64,000 nucleotides of DNA. Origin: Mojavia pulchra JT2-VF2. Its GTDB lineage: Bacteria; Cyanobacteriota; Cyanobacteriia; Cyanobacteriales; Nostocaceae. Both the position numbers and the translations under genes were made by a program. Positions 1 to 8,592 of the stretch are shown here, in pieces. The notes beneath the pieces were generated by a model that was not told the origin of the DNA, searched no databases, and saw only the letters and a list, made by a program, of their open reading frames with translations. Within the stretch, counting starts at the first letter, position 1. Each line of letters begins with the position of its first letter. The DNA lies in contig JAHHHN010000009.1 of the NCBI GenBank assembly GCA_019359325.1, positions 186,001 through 250,000 of the forward strand, written 5' to 3'.

Positions 1-809
1 GAACCGCGAAACTGCTGGGGTTCTTCGCCATAAGCTTCTACACCTTCATATATAAGCCCTTCTGGCAATGCAGGGTTGTTTTTCCAGGCGTAAAGGTAGG
101 GACGGACTCGATTGTAGTAAATATAGGGATCGCAGGCTTCTGGCATCCGGCTCATGGTGGCGTTGATGTTTATCCATGCCTGCTTGATGTCTTCTAAAGC
201 AGCAATTACCATATCGGTGTCGCCTTGAGCAATCCCCTGCAAAATATTGGGAATCGCCGCTAGTGCAGGTGCAGCTTTGGCTTCGATTTCGATGTGAATG
301 AGGATAAACCAATCTTCATCCAAACCACCGGAAAAGTTTTGCCACACCATAATGTTGCCAATTTCCATAGGTTCAGTTTCGTGAATTCTTACCCAGTTAT
401 CCAAGGTATAGGAGGCATAAGACAACACAGGAGGTCTGCCCAGTCTTTGAGAAATCTGGTAAAAAGGTATGGCAATGTTGTGTGGTAGCACTTTAGGAGT
501 TGTTGCTTCGCCCCAAACATAGGCATGAGTCAGGTAGGAATATATCTGCATTGCCCGACGCAACTGCATCTGGTCTAATGTTTCTCGCTCTACGTCGACT
601 TTGAGCAGGTTCTTAATCACCTGGCGAATCTTTCCGGTAGCTACCCACTTGGGTAGTAAGGCAACAGTCTTTTGTACTTGCCAAAATATATCTGGCAATT
701 TAGCCTCAGCAGGAGAATAAATCGGTAAGAAACCACATTGTTGGCTCACATCGTAATCCTCAAGCCGGAGAGGATTCACAATTCCTTCTTTGAGTGTGAT
801 GGTTGTCAT
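1..809 (-). CDS. Indoleamine 2,3-dioxygenase-like haem dioxygenase (3' end outside window)
   Basis: Reading leftward from the ATG at 809, the frame stays open to the window edge, giving about 269 residues. The family oxidises L-tryptophan or related indoles to N-formylkynurenine with a haem iron. Seen directly: LPHNIA at about residues 108-113 and PPVLSYASY at about 126-134, both characteristic of the IDO fold, followed by a helical region ending around an EGVEAYGEEPQQFRG segment that matches the family. The proximal haem histidine lies in the missing C-terminal part, so integrity cannot be judged. It heads a minus-strand group with tyrosine-catabolism genes, which suggests aromatic amino-acid breakdown. 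True substrate is uncertain because bacterial IDO-like proteins often work poorly on tryptophan. Confidence 0.82.
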   Translation of the reverse strand, partial: MTTITLKEGIVNPLRLEDYDVSQQCGFLPIYSPAEAKLPDIFWQVQKTVALLPKWVATGKIRQVIKNLLKVDVERETLDQMQLRRAMQIYSYLTHAYVWGEATTPKVLPHNIAIPFYQISQRLGRPPVLSYASYTLDNWVRIHETEPMEIGNIMVWQNFSGGLDEDWFILIHIEIEAKAAPALAAIPNILQGIAQGDTDMVIAALEDIKQAWININATMSRMPEACDPYIYYNRVRPYLYAWKNNPALPEGLIYEGVEAYGEEPQQFRG

Positions 810-904
810 AATTCTTTGCCTCAGACAAATTTGTAATACCAATTCAAATAAGAATCTGACAGATTTAAATATGGAAACTGATATTAAAATCTGGCTTTAT
901 TAAT

Positions 905-1016
905 TTTGAATTTTGCGAAAAGTTGCCAGGAGGGTTTCCAACGCCAGTCGCGCATGGGGGAAACCCCCAAGACTGCGCTGGCTCCTCCGTAGCAAACTTT
1001 TCAAGACGAATTTTGA
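905..1016. repeat. Dispersed palindromic repeat, copy 1
   Basis: The segment holds TTTTGCGAAAAGTTG, then AGGGTTTCCAACGCCAGTCG, and closes with GCAAACTTTTCAAGACGAA. The outer parts are roughly inverted copies. A shorter copy lies at 28869-28929 and a partial copy at 60473-60493. The right end runs into the 3' end of the AMP-ligase gene and encodes its last residues and stop codon. Confidence 0.7.
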
Positions 1017-3052
1017 ATTGGTATAAGTTGGTGTATAAAAGCCTGATAATGTTCGCGCAACACGCGACGCATCACTTTGTTGGATGCGGTACGTGGCAAA
1101 GTATCAATAGTTACTAAATCTTGAATTTTGAACAAGGGATTGAGACGCTGCCGGATTGCTGTTTGTAAGGAATTTTTGAGTGCTTCTTTGTCCTGCTGTA
1201 CATCAGTGTCCAGCACAGCGTAAATTACTAACTGGCTTGGCCCACCTTCAGCAGGAGAACAGGCGATCGCGGCTGTTTCGCAAATTCCCTCTACAGTATT
1301 AAGAATCTGCTCAATTTCCACTGAGCTAACTTTAATACCGCCTAAATTCATTGTGTCGTCAACACGACCTTGGGCACAGTAGTAGCCATTAGGTAATAGC
1401 TCGATTTGGTCACCGTGACGGCGGAGGGAAGTGCGGGGGGTATCAGCGAAGTAGACTTGATGATGGTTCTTGTTCAGTAATTCTGTTGAAAGTCCAATAG
1501 AAGGGGGAATAATAAATACTTCGCCTTTGTCGGCAGGATGACCTTCTTCGTCAAGAATTACAAAGTCTAAACCTAAAGTTGGTGTACTAAAGGTTGAAGG
1601 TGCAGAAGGTTGTACCAGCGTATTAGTGATATATGCCCCGCCAATTTCCGTACCACCGCAGTATTCCATAATTGGTCTGTAGCCAGCTTTGGACATCAAA
1701 AAGAGCATATCTTGCGGGTTGGAACACTCACCCGTGGAACTGAATGCTTTGATACTGCTCCAGTCAAGTCCTTGCATACACGAGGTAGTTTTCCAAATGC
1801 TGACTAAACTGGGGACTACACCCAGCATAGTGACATGGGCATCTTGAATAAACTCACCAAACCCCCGTTCTGTAGGTGTGCCGTAGTAAAGCGCAATGGT
1901 CGCTCGATTAATTAAACTCGCATAGATTAGCCACGGCCCCATCATCCACCCCAAATTAGTCGGCCAGGCTACCACATCACCAGGGTGGATATCTTGGTGT
2001 AAATGCCCATCTGTAGCACATTTGATAGGGGTAGTTTGCGTCCAGGGAATTGCTTTCGGTTCTCCCGTAGTACCTGAAGAGAACAGGATGTTAGTGTACG
2101 CCGCAGGATGGGCAAAGAAAGCATCGAATTGCTCATTGTTACTGAGAAATTCTTTCCAAGTTAAATCACTAGAACGCAGTTCCAAAGACGGCCCCAGCAC
2201 GATCGCTCTCGGTGCGTTGGCGTCAACCACTTTGCTATAAAGGGGTAACTGCTTGCCGGAACGCCAAATATAGTCTTGAGTAAAGATAGCTTTAGCCTCA
2301 GACAGGTGCAACCGCATCGCAATTTCAGCAGCAGCAAAACTATCGGCAATGGAAACGACCACGCAGCCAGCTTTCACAATACCTAAATAAATTGCCACCG
2401 ATTCAGCAGTCATCGGCATAGCGATCGCGATCGCATCCCCAGGAACAAAGCCAGCGTTTACCAATCCATTAGCAACTCGGTTGGTTAAAGCCTGGAGTTC
2501 TCCATAAGTTAAGGTAGTCAGGGAACCGCCTTCTTCCTGAAAAATAATGGCGATCGCATCTGCATCTGCCAAAAAACAACTTTCAGCAATGTTAAGACGA
2601 GCATCTACTAACCATTGGGGAGACTCCACACCCTGCGATAAGTCAACAATTTCGCTATATGGCTTTTGCAGGCGGATACCTAATCGTTGAATCATTATCT
2701 CCCAAAACTCACCACGATGCTCAACTGACCAAGCGTGTAGTTCTGCGTAAGAATCAAGCTTTAGCTGTTTCATCAACGCCGCGATGTTGGTTGCCTGTAT
2801 TTGTTCATCGGAAGGAAACCAAGCTGGAGGAGGCCCTTGGCTGGTGTGCCAGTCTGCAAATGTGGTTTGATAAAGTAGTTCGTGGAAGTGAAAAGGTTGG
2901 TCAGGTTTAAGAATGTGGCGGGTGAGATATTGCCAGCACTCTGAGGCAGACAGGCAAGAAAGCCACCGATTGATTTGTGGTAACATCGCGGCAGCCGTTT
3001 CTTTTGCTATGCCGCAAGCGATAATTTGTTCTAGCGATAACTGCTTTGTCAT
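1001..3052 (-). CDS. AMP-dependent acyl-CoA synthetase, acetoacetyl-CoA-synthetase/AAE17-18 type
   Basis: A 683-residue member of the ANL superfamily, which activates a carboxylic acid as acyl-AMP and transfers it to CoA. The AMP-binding P-loop SSGTTGEPKAIPW is at 325-337. An N-terminal extension of about 130 residues precedes the adenylation core. The hinge region GRVDDTMNLGGIKVSS and the catalytic-lysine segment PRTASNKVMRR are near the C-terminus. Overall it resembles acetoacetyl-CoA synthetases and the plant AAE17/18 group. Because homogentisate breakdown ends in fumarate plus acetoacetate, a neighbour that activates acetoacetate would fit, but substrate is inferred. The last seven or so codons and the stop come from a dispersed repeat (905-1016). 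Confidence 0.85.
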   Translation of the reverse strand: MTKQLSLEQIIACGIAKETAAAMLPQINRWLSCLSASECWQYLTRHILKPDQPFHFHELLYQTTFADWHTSQGPPPAWFPSDEQIQATNIAALMKQLKLDSYAELHAWSVEHRGEFWEIMIQRLGIRLQKPYSEIVDLSQGVESPQWLVDARLNIAESCFLADADAIAIIFQEEGGSLTTLTYGELQALTNRVANGLVNAGFVPGDAIAIAMPMTAESVAIYLGIVKAGCVVVSIADSFAAAEIAMRLHLSEAKAIFTQDYIWRSGKQLPLYSKVVDANAPRAIVLGPSLELRSSDLTWKEFLSNNEQFDAFFAHPAAYTNILFSSGTTGEPKAIPWTQTTPIKCATDGHLHQDIHPGDVVAWPTNLGWMMGPWLIYASLINRATIALYYGTPTERGFGEFIQDAHVTMLGVVPSLVSIWKTTSCMQGLDWSSIKAFSSTGECSNPQDMLFLMSKAGYRPIMEYCGGTEIGGAYITNTLVQPSAPSTFSTPTLGLDFVILDEEGHPADKGEVFIIPPSIGLSTELLNKNHHQVYFADTPRTSLRRHGDQIELLPNGYYCAQGRVDDTMNLGGIKVSSVEIEQILNTVEGICETAAIACSPAEGGPSQLVIYAVLDTDVQQDKEALKNSLQTAIRQRLNPLFKIQDLVTIDTLPRTASNKVMRRVLREHYQAFIHQLIPIQNSS

Positions 3053-3262
3053 CGCTTTTTACCTCTTATAAGAATTTTGGATTTTAGTCTCACGCAGAGG
3101 CGCACAGAGAAGTTGCGGTGCGGGGGTTCCCCTTGCCCTTGCAAACTTCGGTGGACGCAGAGAGGATAAGGAGAATTGACTTTGAAAATACTCTGCGTTA
3201 CTTTGCGCTTACTTTGCGTCCCTCTGCGTTGAAAAAAAACTATGAACTTATGCCAAGTGATA

Positions 3263-4183
3263 CTAAATAATAACTCTGTTTACTCTGTCTTCGTTAAGAC
3301 CATTCCAAAAGACGGCGATCGCATCTAAAATTTCTCGCCCTCCTTGGATAAATTTGGTTCGGTCAAAATTTGCCTGAAAATAGACTTCCTCCAGTTCTTC
3401 TAAAGTATGTCCGGCGTGTTGCCCTTCAACGCGGTTGTGCCAAGTGAAAAATGCTAAATGTAGCTGCGGATGTCGTGTATTTTTAATCCGCGTCAGTCCG
3501 TCTTCCAATTCTTGCCAAAAGCCTGCTGCTGCCCAATTTTCAACTGCAAAGCTAGCACCCTCAGCTATTTGGGGGTCATCGCTACCATAGAGGCGTTGCA
3601 ATTCGTCGCAAAAGTGCAAGGTGCTGGGGCGGCCGTGCTTGCGCTTACCCAGTTCTTCGTAGTGTAGCCCTAACCCTTCAGCTACACCTAGCAGCCATTC
3701 AAAATGAGCAGCGCGAAAACGGCAGATACCACCGTCTACAGTGCCTTCTGTACTTACTAGTTCCGGGTCGCCTTCTCGGTCTTTATCTTCTTCAGTTTGA
3801 GCTAAATGAGTGCCTGCATTCTTTCCAGGCTGACGATAAATTACGCCTAACTCGTTCAACAAAATCTCTCGACTAGCCCGCGATTGTTGCAGGGTAGGAG
3901 AGTTGATCGCTTTTAGTAAAGCTGCAATTAAGAATTGGTTAGAGAAAACCGAGAATTGTTTGATGAAGTGGCGCAATTCTTCATCTGTTGCCGTACCATT
4001 GCTAAACCACCGAGTATAAGTGTTATTAGTGATGATGCGGTGCTGCAAAAATTCACGTTCTACTTCAGCCAGGAAGTCGCGGAAGTTATCTACTTGAGCT
4101 TGAGTTAACTCGCCTCGCTGCAAGCGTTCTTCAATCCGCGAGGAAATAGTTAAATTGTTTGGTGCTGCAAGAACTTGAGTCAT
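3263..4183 (-). CDS. Haem-oxygenase-like di-iron protein (iron-containing redox enzyme family)
   Basis: A 306-residue all-helical protein of the TenA/PqqC/CADD-like superfamily, now often called HDO (haem-oxygenase-like di-iron oxidases and oxygenases). Candidate metal ligands are a Glu in ILLNELGV (about residues 107-114), a His/Glu pair in AAHFEWLLGVAE (about 156-167) and the C-terminal cluster WHNRVEGQHAGHTLEE (about 248-263), which has the spaced His/Glu pattern of the family. It lies 21 bp downstream of hmgA on the same strand and is probably co-transcribed with hpd-hmgA. Substrate unknown; an oxidative step on an aromatic or amino-acid intermediate would fit. Confidence 0.7.
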   Translation of the reverse strand: MTQVLAAPNNLTISSRIEERLQRGELTQAQVDNFRDFLAEVEREFLQHRIITNNTYTRWFSNGTATDEELRHFIKQFSVFSNQFLIAALLKAINSPTLQQSRASREILLNELGVIYRQPGKNAGTHLAQTEEDKDREGDPELVSTEGTVDGGICRFRAAHFEWLLGVAEGLGLHYEELGKRKHGRPSTLHFCDELQRLYGSDDPQIAEGASFAVENWAAAGFWQELEDGLTRIKNTRHPQLHLAFFTWHNRVEGQHAGHTLEELEEVYFQANFDRTKFIQGGREILDAIAVFWNGLNEDRVNRVII

Positions 4184-4204
4184 AAAACACCTCGTTTGAG
4201 AAAC

Positions 4205-5395
4205 TCACGGCTTAAAGCCGTGTACAGGTTCTCCTATATGTGAAATCCAACTGTAGGAATAGGCTTTGTCCTCCAACGCCAAGGCATACTTCGTTAATTT
4301 CAACGGACGGAATGTATCAATCATAACTGCGAGTTCATTCGTCCGTTCTTTACCAATTGACCCCTCGTACATTCCTGGGTGGGGGCCGTGGGGAATGCCG
4401 CTAGGATGAACGGTAATTGATGCCCGATCAATTCCTTTACGAGACATGAAGTTGCCTTCTACGTAGTAGATGACCTCATCTGAATCAACGTTGGAATGGT
4501 TGTAGGGAGCCGGAATTGCTTGGGGATGATAATCGAAAAGGCGCGGTACAAAAGAACACACAACAAATCCTGGGGCTTCAAAGGTTTGATGTACAGGCGG
4601 TGGCTGATGCAGTCGCCCTGTAATTGGCTCAAAGTCTTCGATGTTAAAGGCAAAGGGCCACAGGTGTCCATCCCAGCCAACCACATCTAAAGGATGATGG
4701 CGGTAAAGGTAACTGGTAATTTGGTCTTGCGCTTTGACTCGTACCTCAAATTCCCCTTCTTCGTCATAAGTAACTAACTCATCAGGTGGGCGAATGTCAC
4801 GTTCGCAGTAGGGAGAATGTTCTAAAAATTGACCGTAACGATTGAGATAACGAGCTGGTGGCTCAATATGTCCGTGGGCTTCGATCGCGAGCATCCGTTG
4901 CTCAATTCCAGCGTCGGGAATGATGCGCCACAGCACTCCTGTGGGAATCACCAAGTAATCCCCGGCTTTGTAACGCAGGATGCCGTATTGACTTTCCAAA
5001 ACACCGCTACCATCATGGATGAAAATTATTTCATCACCATGAGCAAACCGATACCAATACCGCATCGGTTGGGTGGGACGAGCAACGGAAATACAGATAT
5101 CTGCATTAGCCATCAGAGGAACACGAGATGCGATCGCATCCCCACTCAACCCTACTGTCGCTGTCCGTAAGTGGCGGTGCAGCAACGCACCAGTTTCTTC
5201 ATAGGGAATTTCTACCTTTTGTTCTACTAAAATTTTCTGAATCTGAGTAGGTGGGCGCAGATGGTAAAGCAAGGATTGCACACCTGAGAAGCCGTGAATG
5301 CTAATCAATTCTTCGTGATACAAAGAACCGTTGGGCTGGCGAAATTGAGTATGTCGCTTGTGTGGAATTTTGCCCAACTTATAGTAGTAAGTCAT
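4205..5395 (-). CDS. hmgA: Homogentisate 1,2-dioxygenase
   Basis: A 396-residue cupin-type non-haem iron dioxygenase that opens homogentisate to maleylacetoacetate in tyrosine and phenylalanine breakdown. Diagnostic segments include HEELISIHGFSG near the N-terminus, EIIFIHDGSGVLESQYG mid-protein, and the metal-site region HPSGIPHGPHPGMYEGS near residue 340. It is 12 bp downstream of hpd on the same strand, so the consecutive pathway steps are translationally close. The final codons form a perfect hairpin CACGGCTT/AAGCCGTG (4206-4222) that overlaps the stop codon and could attenuate or stabilise the 3' mRNA. Maleylacetoacetate isomerase and fumarylacetoacetase were not recognised in the window. 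Confidence 0.93.
   Translation of the reverse strand: MTYYYKLGKIPHKRHTQFRQPNGSLYHEELISIHGFSGVQSLLYHLRPPTQIQKILVEQKVEIPYEETGALLHRHLRTATVGLSGDAIASRVPLMANADICISVARPTQPMRYWYRFAHGDEIIFIHDGSGVLESQYGILRYKAGDYLVIPTGVLWRIIPDAGIEQRMLAIEAHGHIEPPARYLNRYGQFLEHSPYCERDIRPPDELVTYDEEGEFEVRVKAQDQITSYLYRHHPLDVVGWDGHLWPFAFNIEDFEPITGRLHQPPPVHQTFEAPGFVVCSFVPRLFDYHPQAIPAPYNHSNVDSDEVIYYVEGNFMSRKGIDRASITVHPSGIPHGPHPGMYEGSIGKERTNELAVMIDTFRPLKLTKYALALEDKAYSYSWISHIGEPVHGFKP
4206..4222. promoter_or_regulatory. Hairpin overlapping hmgA stop codon
   Basis: CACGGCTTaAAGCCGTG is a perfect 8-bp inverted repeat with a one-base centre. It contains the last five hmgA codons and overlaps TGA at 4205-4207. No T-run follows in the transcribed direction, so it is not a standard intrinsic terminator. 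A partial attenuator or processing site is possible. Confidence 0.4.
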
Positions 5396-5407
5396 ATCGC
5401 TTCGCCC

Positions 5408-6514
5408 CTAGACGCTTACGAGATTTCCCCGCCGTGCTTGTTCGCGTTCAATGGCTTCAAACAAGGCTTTGAAGTTTCCTTCACCAAAACCACGCGCCCC
5501 GTGTCTTTCAATCACCTCAAAAAACAGTGTTGGTCTATCTTGTACAGGTTGGGTGAAAATTTGCAGCAAATACCCGTCTTGATCCCTATCTACTAAAATT
5601 CCCAACTCTGCCAACTTATCTATCGGTTCGTCAATTTTCCCTACTCGTTCTTCTAAATTTTCGTAATAGCTTGGTGGAGTAACTAAAAAATCTACACCTG
5701 TTGCTTTCATGCGGGTAACTGTCTCAATAATATTGTCAGTTGCCAACGCCACGTGTTGAACTCCAGGCCCATAATTATATTCCAGGTACTCTTCTATTTG
5801 GGATTTGCGTTTGCCACTAGCAGGTTCGTTAATTGGCAATTTTATTTTGCCTGCACCATCCTGCATCACCTTGGACATTAAGGCAGAGTATTCTGTAGCA
5901 ATGGTTTTATCGTCAAAATGTACTAAAAGATTAAAGCCCATTGTGTCGGCAAAAAACTGCACCCAGCGTTCCATTGCACCTAATTCGACGTTGCCAACTA
6001 TGTGATCAATGGCATTCAGTCCCACTCCTTTGCTGTTGAGGTGCGCCCTATTTTGAGCCTCGAAACCAGGAGCAAACACACCTGCGTAATCGCTGCGATC
6101 GATAAACTTAATCAGAGTGTCACCATAGCCACGAATGGCAGAATAACGAAATTTCCCATAGGCGTCTTCTTGTTCGGTGGGAGCAATAATTCCTATAGCA
6201 CCTCGGTCGGTTGTTTGTTTGTAAGCGCTAATAGCATCCGGTACTTCTAGGGCGATGATGGCTATACCGTCGCCGTGTTTCAGTACACTTTGAGAAATGG
6301 AATGATCCGGACTCAGCCCTGTACTTAAAACAAAGTTGATATTTCCTTGTTGCATCACATAAGATGCTATGTCGCGGTAGCTCGTTTCTAATCCTCGATA
6401 AGCTGTGTTAGTAAATCCAAAACACTTCGCATAAAACAACGCTGCTTGCTTGGCGTTCCCAACATAAAATTCGAGGTGGTCAATGCGTTTAATTGGGCAA
6501 AAATCGCTCATCAT
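5408..6514 (-). CDS. hppD: 4-hydroxyphenylpyruvate dioxygenase
   Basis: A 368-residue enzyme of the vicinal-oxygen-chelate fold that converts 4-hydroxyphenylpyruvate to homogentisate using Fe(II). Two tandem VOC halves are visible. The first starts at RIDHLEFYVGNAKQAALFY. The second has the metal His in AIDHIVGNVE (about residue 170), a second His in GPGVQHVALATDNI (about 255), and the C-terminal Glu in PTLFFEVIERHGARGFGEGN (about 340). This is the full 2-His-1-Glu triad and the family's closing helix. In cyanobacteria homogentisate also feeds tocopherol and plastoquinone-type synthesis, but adjacency to hmgA points to catabolism here. Confidence 0.95.
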   Translation of the reverse strand: MMSDFCPIKRIDHLEFYVGNAKQAALFYAKCFGFTNTAYRGLETSYRDIASYVMQQGNINFVLSTGLSPDHSISQSVLKHGDGIAIIALEVPDAISAYKQTTDRGAIGIIAPTEQEDAYGKFRYSAIRGYGDTLIKFIDRSDYAGVFAPGFEAQNRAHLNSKGVGLNAIDHIVGNVELGAMERWVQFFADTMGFNLLVHFDDKTIATEYSALMSKVMQDGAGKIKLPINEPASGKRKSQIEEYLEYNYGPGVQHVALATDNIIETVTRMKATGVDFLVTPPSYYENLEERVGKIDEPIDKLAELGILVDRDQDGYLLQIFTQPVQDRPTLFFEVIERHGARGFGEGNFKALFEAIEREQARRGNLVSV

Positions 6515-7033
6515 ATAATGCTCCTGTTAAAAAGCTTCTTTAACTGCTGAACTTCCTGCCGATTGAACAGCAGTTTCAAAAAGCTTAAATGCAGACAGTT
6601 TCAGGTCTTTCATCCCTTAACCAAACATGGTCTGGAATTAACGCCTTTTCTTTTACACTGCCTGTACTAACAATATAGGCACAGCCCCCTAAAGAAGGAG
6701 ATTGATATAGATAAACATCTCCCCTTTGGCAGGTTTATCTGATGCCTTAAAAAAAATCTATCTTTCGTTGCTGAATTTGAAGTTTAGATTATTAACTTCA
6801 GTCTCCTATTTAGATTATAAATTTTACTTACAAGCATATACAAGTGTAAAATATTAACTTTTAAAATAAATTTAGAATGTAGTTTTAACTACCCTATCTG
6901 GGGATACTCTTAAAAATAACAACAAGTAACAACAAGAAATCTCATTTCCTTCAACGTATAGGAGGAAAGTTGCCTTGTGGCTATAAAGAGTAATGGGTGA
7001 GGATTCCCACTCATTACTCATTACGCAGCACTG
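6515..7033. promoter_or_regulatory. Divergent regulatory region between hppD and the Lrp-type gene
   Basis: 519 bp separates the divergent hppD and Lrp/AsnC genes. A two-part inverted repeat lies in the hppD leader: AAGCTT (6532-6537) and AACTGCTG (6542-6549) are mirrored by CAGCAGTT (6568-6575) and AAGCTT (6581-6586). It could be an operator or an RNA hairpin in the leader. The rest is AT-rich, and several promoter -10-like hexamers are possible but none can be chosen. A purine-rich AGGAGGAAAG (6960-6969) is too far from the Lrp start to be its RBS. Confidence 0.45.
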
Positions 7034-7570
7034 ATGAAAGACTCAGCACTAAAAGTAGGACTGGAGAATGTGAAGGTGAAGCCAACACTAAAAAACTTTG
7101 AACAACTCCAACAATTGGATGACATAGACCGACAACTGTTGTGTCTGTTGCAAGTGAACAGCCGCATAACTTTTGCCGAATTAGCCCGTCAAGTTAATCT
7201 CTCAACGCCTGGGTTGCAAAAGAGATTGAGAAAGCTGGAAGAAAAAGGTGTGATTGACCGCTATGTAACTTTGGTGAATCGAGAGGCGCTAGGTTTAGAT
7301 TTGCTATGTTTTGCCCAGGTTACCTTGGCAAATCATCAGCCTGAATGTGTTGGAATGTTTTGCGATCGCGTCAAGGAGCTACCAGAAGTTTTAGAATGTC
7401 ACCATCTCAGCGGCGAATTCGACTATTTACTGAAAATGGTTGTCCCTAATCATCAGCACTTGGCAAAGTTACTGTCAGAGAAAATTACCCGCATTCCTGG
7501 CATAGATAGAATCCAAACCAATATTGTTCTTAATGAAATCAAAGCTTCAACCTCGCTACCATTGGATTAA
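7034..7570 (+). CDS. Lrp/AsnC-family transcriptional regulator
   Basis: A 178-residue regulator with an N-terminal winged helix-turn-helix (about residues 28-80, LDDIDRQLLCLLQVNSRITF then LARQVNLSTPGLQKRLRKLE) and a C-terminal RAM ligand-sensing domain (about 90-165). Such proteins bind DNA as multimers and respond to amino acids. It is divergent from hppD-hmgA and upstream of an unknown gene, so local control of aromatic amino-acid breakdown is a reasonable inference. The two-part palindrome at 6532-6586 is a candidate site. The first 25 residues before the HTH are not typical of the family, and an internal start is possible. Confidence 0.87.
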   Translation: MKDSALKVGLENVKVKPTLKNFEQLQQLDDIDRQLLCLLQVNSRITFAELARQVNLSTPGLQKRLRKLEEKGVIDRYVTLVNREALGLDLLCFAQVTLANHQPECVGMFCDRVKELPEVLECHHLSGEFDYLLKMVVPNHQHLAKLLSEKITRIPGIDRIQTNIVLNEIKASTSLPLD

Positions 7571-7589
7571 ATACAGCAGGTGAAATCCG

Positions 7590-8459
7590 ATGCTTGCATC
7601 ACTAGAGGCGCTTCTTTCATCAGTTGTGGACTACGCTGGACTGTTTCCGCCAGCAAAGTTGGAATTACCACAAGCAATGGCAAATTATGCAGAATACCAA
7701 GCAACTCCTTATGCTTGGATGTTAGGTCGCTTTGTTTTGCCAGTTTCCCGGTTGCAGGAGTTTGAAACACTTTTGCCTGAAAAACCAACAAAATGGTCAC
7801 TTAGCATAATTATGACTGGAGATGTGAAAGAAGCGATTGCACAGCTACAGTCATTTAACAACGAGAAAATTGCCATTACATCTCTAGAATTTCCTCCACT
7901 TCCACCAGCTGAAATCGAAAAAATACTTTCCTTCCTTCCTGCTGGAATAGAATCATTCTTTGAAATTCTTCTTAATAGCGACTTCAAAACTTATTTACCC
8001 GTTTTGCAACATACTGGTGCAGCCGCTAAAATCCGCACTGGCGGCGTAACAGTTGATGCTTTCCCTAGCGTTACTCAACTGTGCCAGAGTATCTTCGCTT
8101 TTGCAGAAGCTCAAGTTTCCTTTAAAGCAACCGCAGGATTGCATCATCCATTATTAGGCAAACATCCTTTAACAAGTGAGCCAAACAGCGTTGTAACCGT
8201 TATGCACGGCTTTTTAAATGTTACAGTCTTGGCAGCACTTGTTTATCAGCAAAAAATAACGCCAGAGTTAGCCTTAGAATTACTCCAAGAATCATCCAGC
8301 AATAATTTTCACTTCACAACCGATGGCATTTCTTGGAAAGATTACCAACTAAATATTGCAGAGATAGAAAAAACTAGGCAACATTTCTTCCGTTCCTTTG
8401 GTTCCTGTTCATTTCAAGAACCCATAGATGATTTGAAGGAACTTAAATTGGTGCATTAA
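7590..8459 (+). CDS. Conserved hypothetical protein downstream of the Lrp gene
   Basis: 289 residues, starting at ATG 7590 just 19 bp after the Lrp-family stop, so probably the same transcript. The N-terminal VVDYAGLFPPAKL motif (about residues 12-24) is striking and recurs in bacterial proteins of unknown function, but I cannot name a reaction. A TIM-barrel-like alternation of short strands and helices is suggested, with IRTGGVTVDAFPS (about 147-159), a TAGLHHPL motif (about 179-186) and HGFLNV (about 203-208). No signal peptide or membrane segment. Context suggests a role tied to amino-acid or aromatic metabolism; function unassigned. Confidence 0.75.
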   Translation: MLASLEALLSSVVDYAGLFPPAKLELPQAMANYAEYQATPYAWMLGRFVLPVSRLQEFETLLPEKPTKWSLSIIMTGDVKEAIAQLQSFNNEKIAITSLEFPPLPPAEIEKILSFLPAGIESFFEILLNSDFKTYLPVLQHTGAAAKIRTGGVTVDAFPSVTQLCQSIFAFAEAQVSFKATAGLHHPLLGKHPLTSEPNSVVTVMHGFLNVTVLAALVYQQKITPELALELLQESSSNNFHFTTDGISWKDYQLNIAEIEKTRQHFFRSFGSCSFQEPIDDLKELKLVH

Positions 8460-8592
8460 TATAACAAGGCAGTGCGATGACTTTTGGCACTGCGCGGGAG
8501 CGCGATCGCCTGGCGCGCGGATGAGATATGTATAAAGTTGTCGGCGATCGCCTTTTATTCGCTAAACCTTATTGATTTAAAACCAAGTCCTT

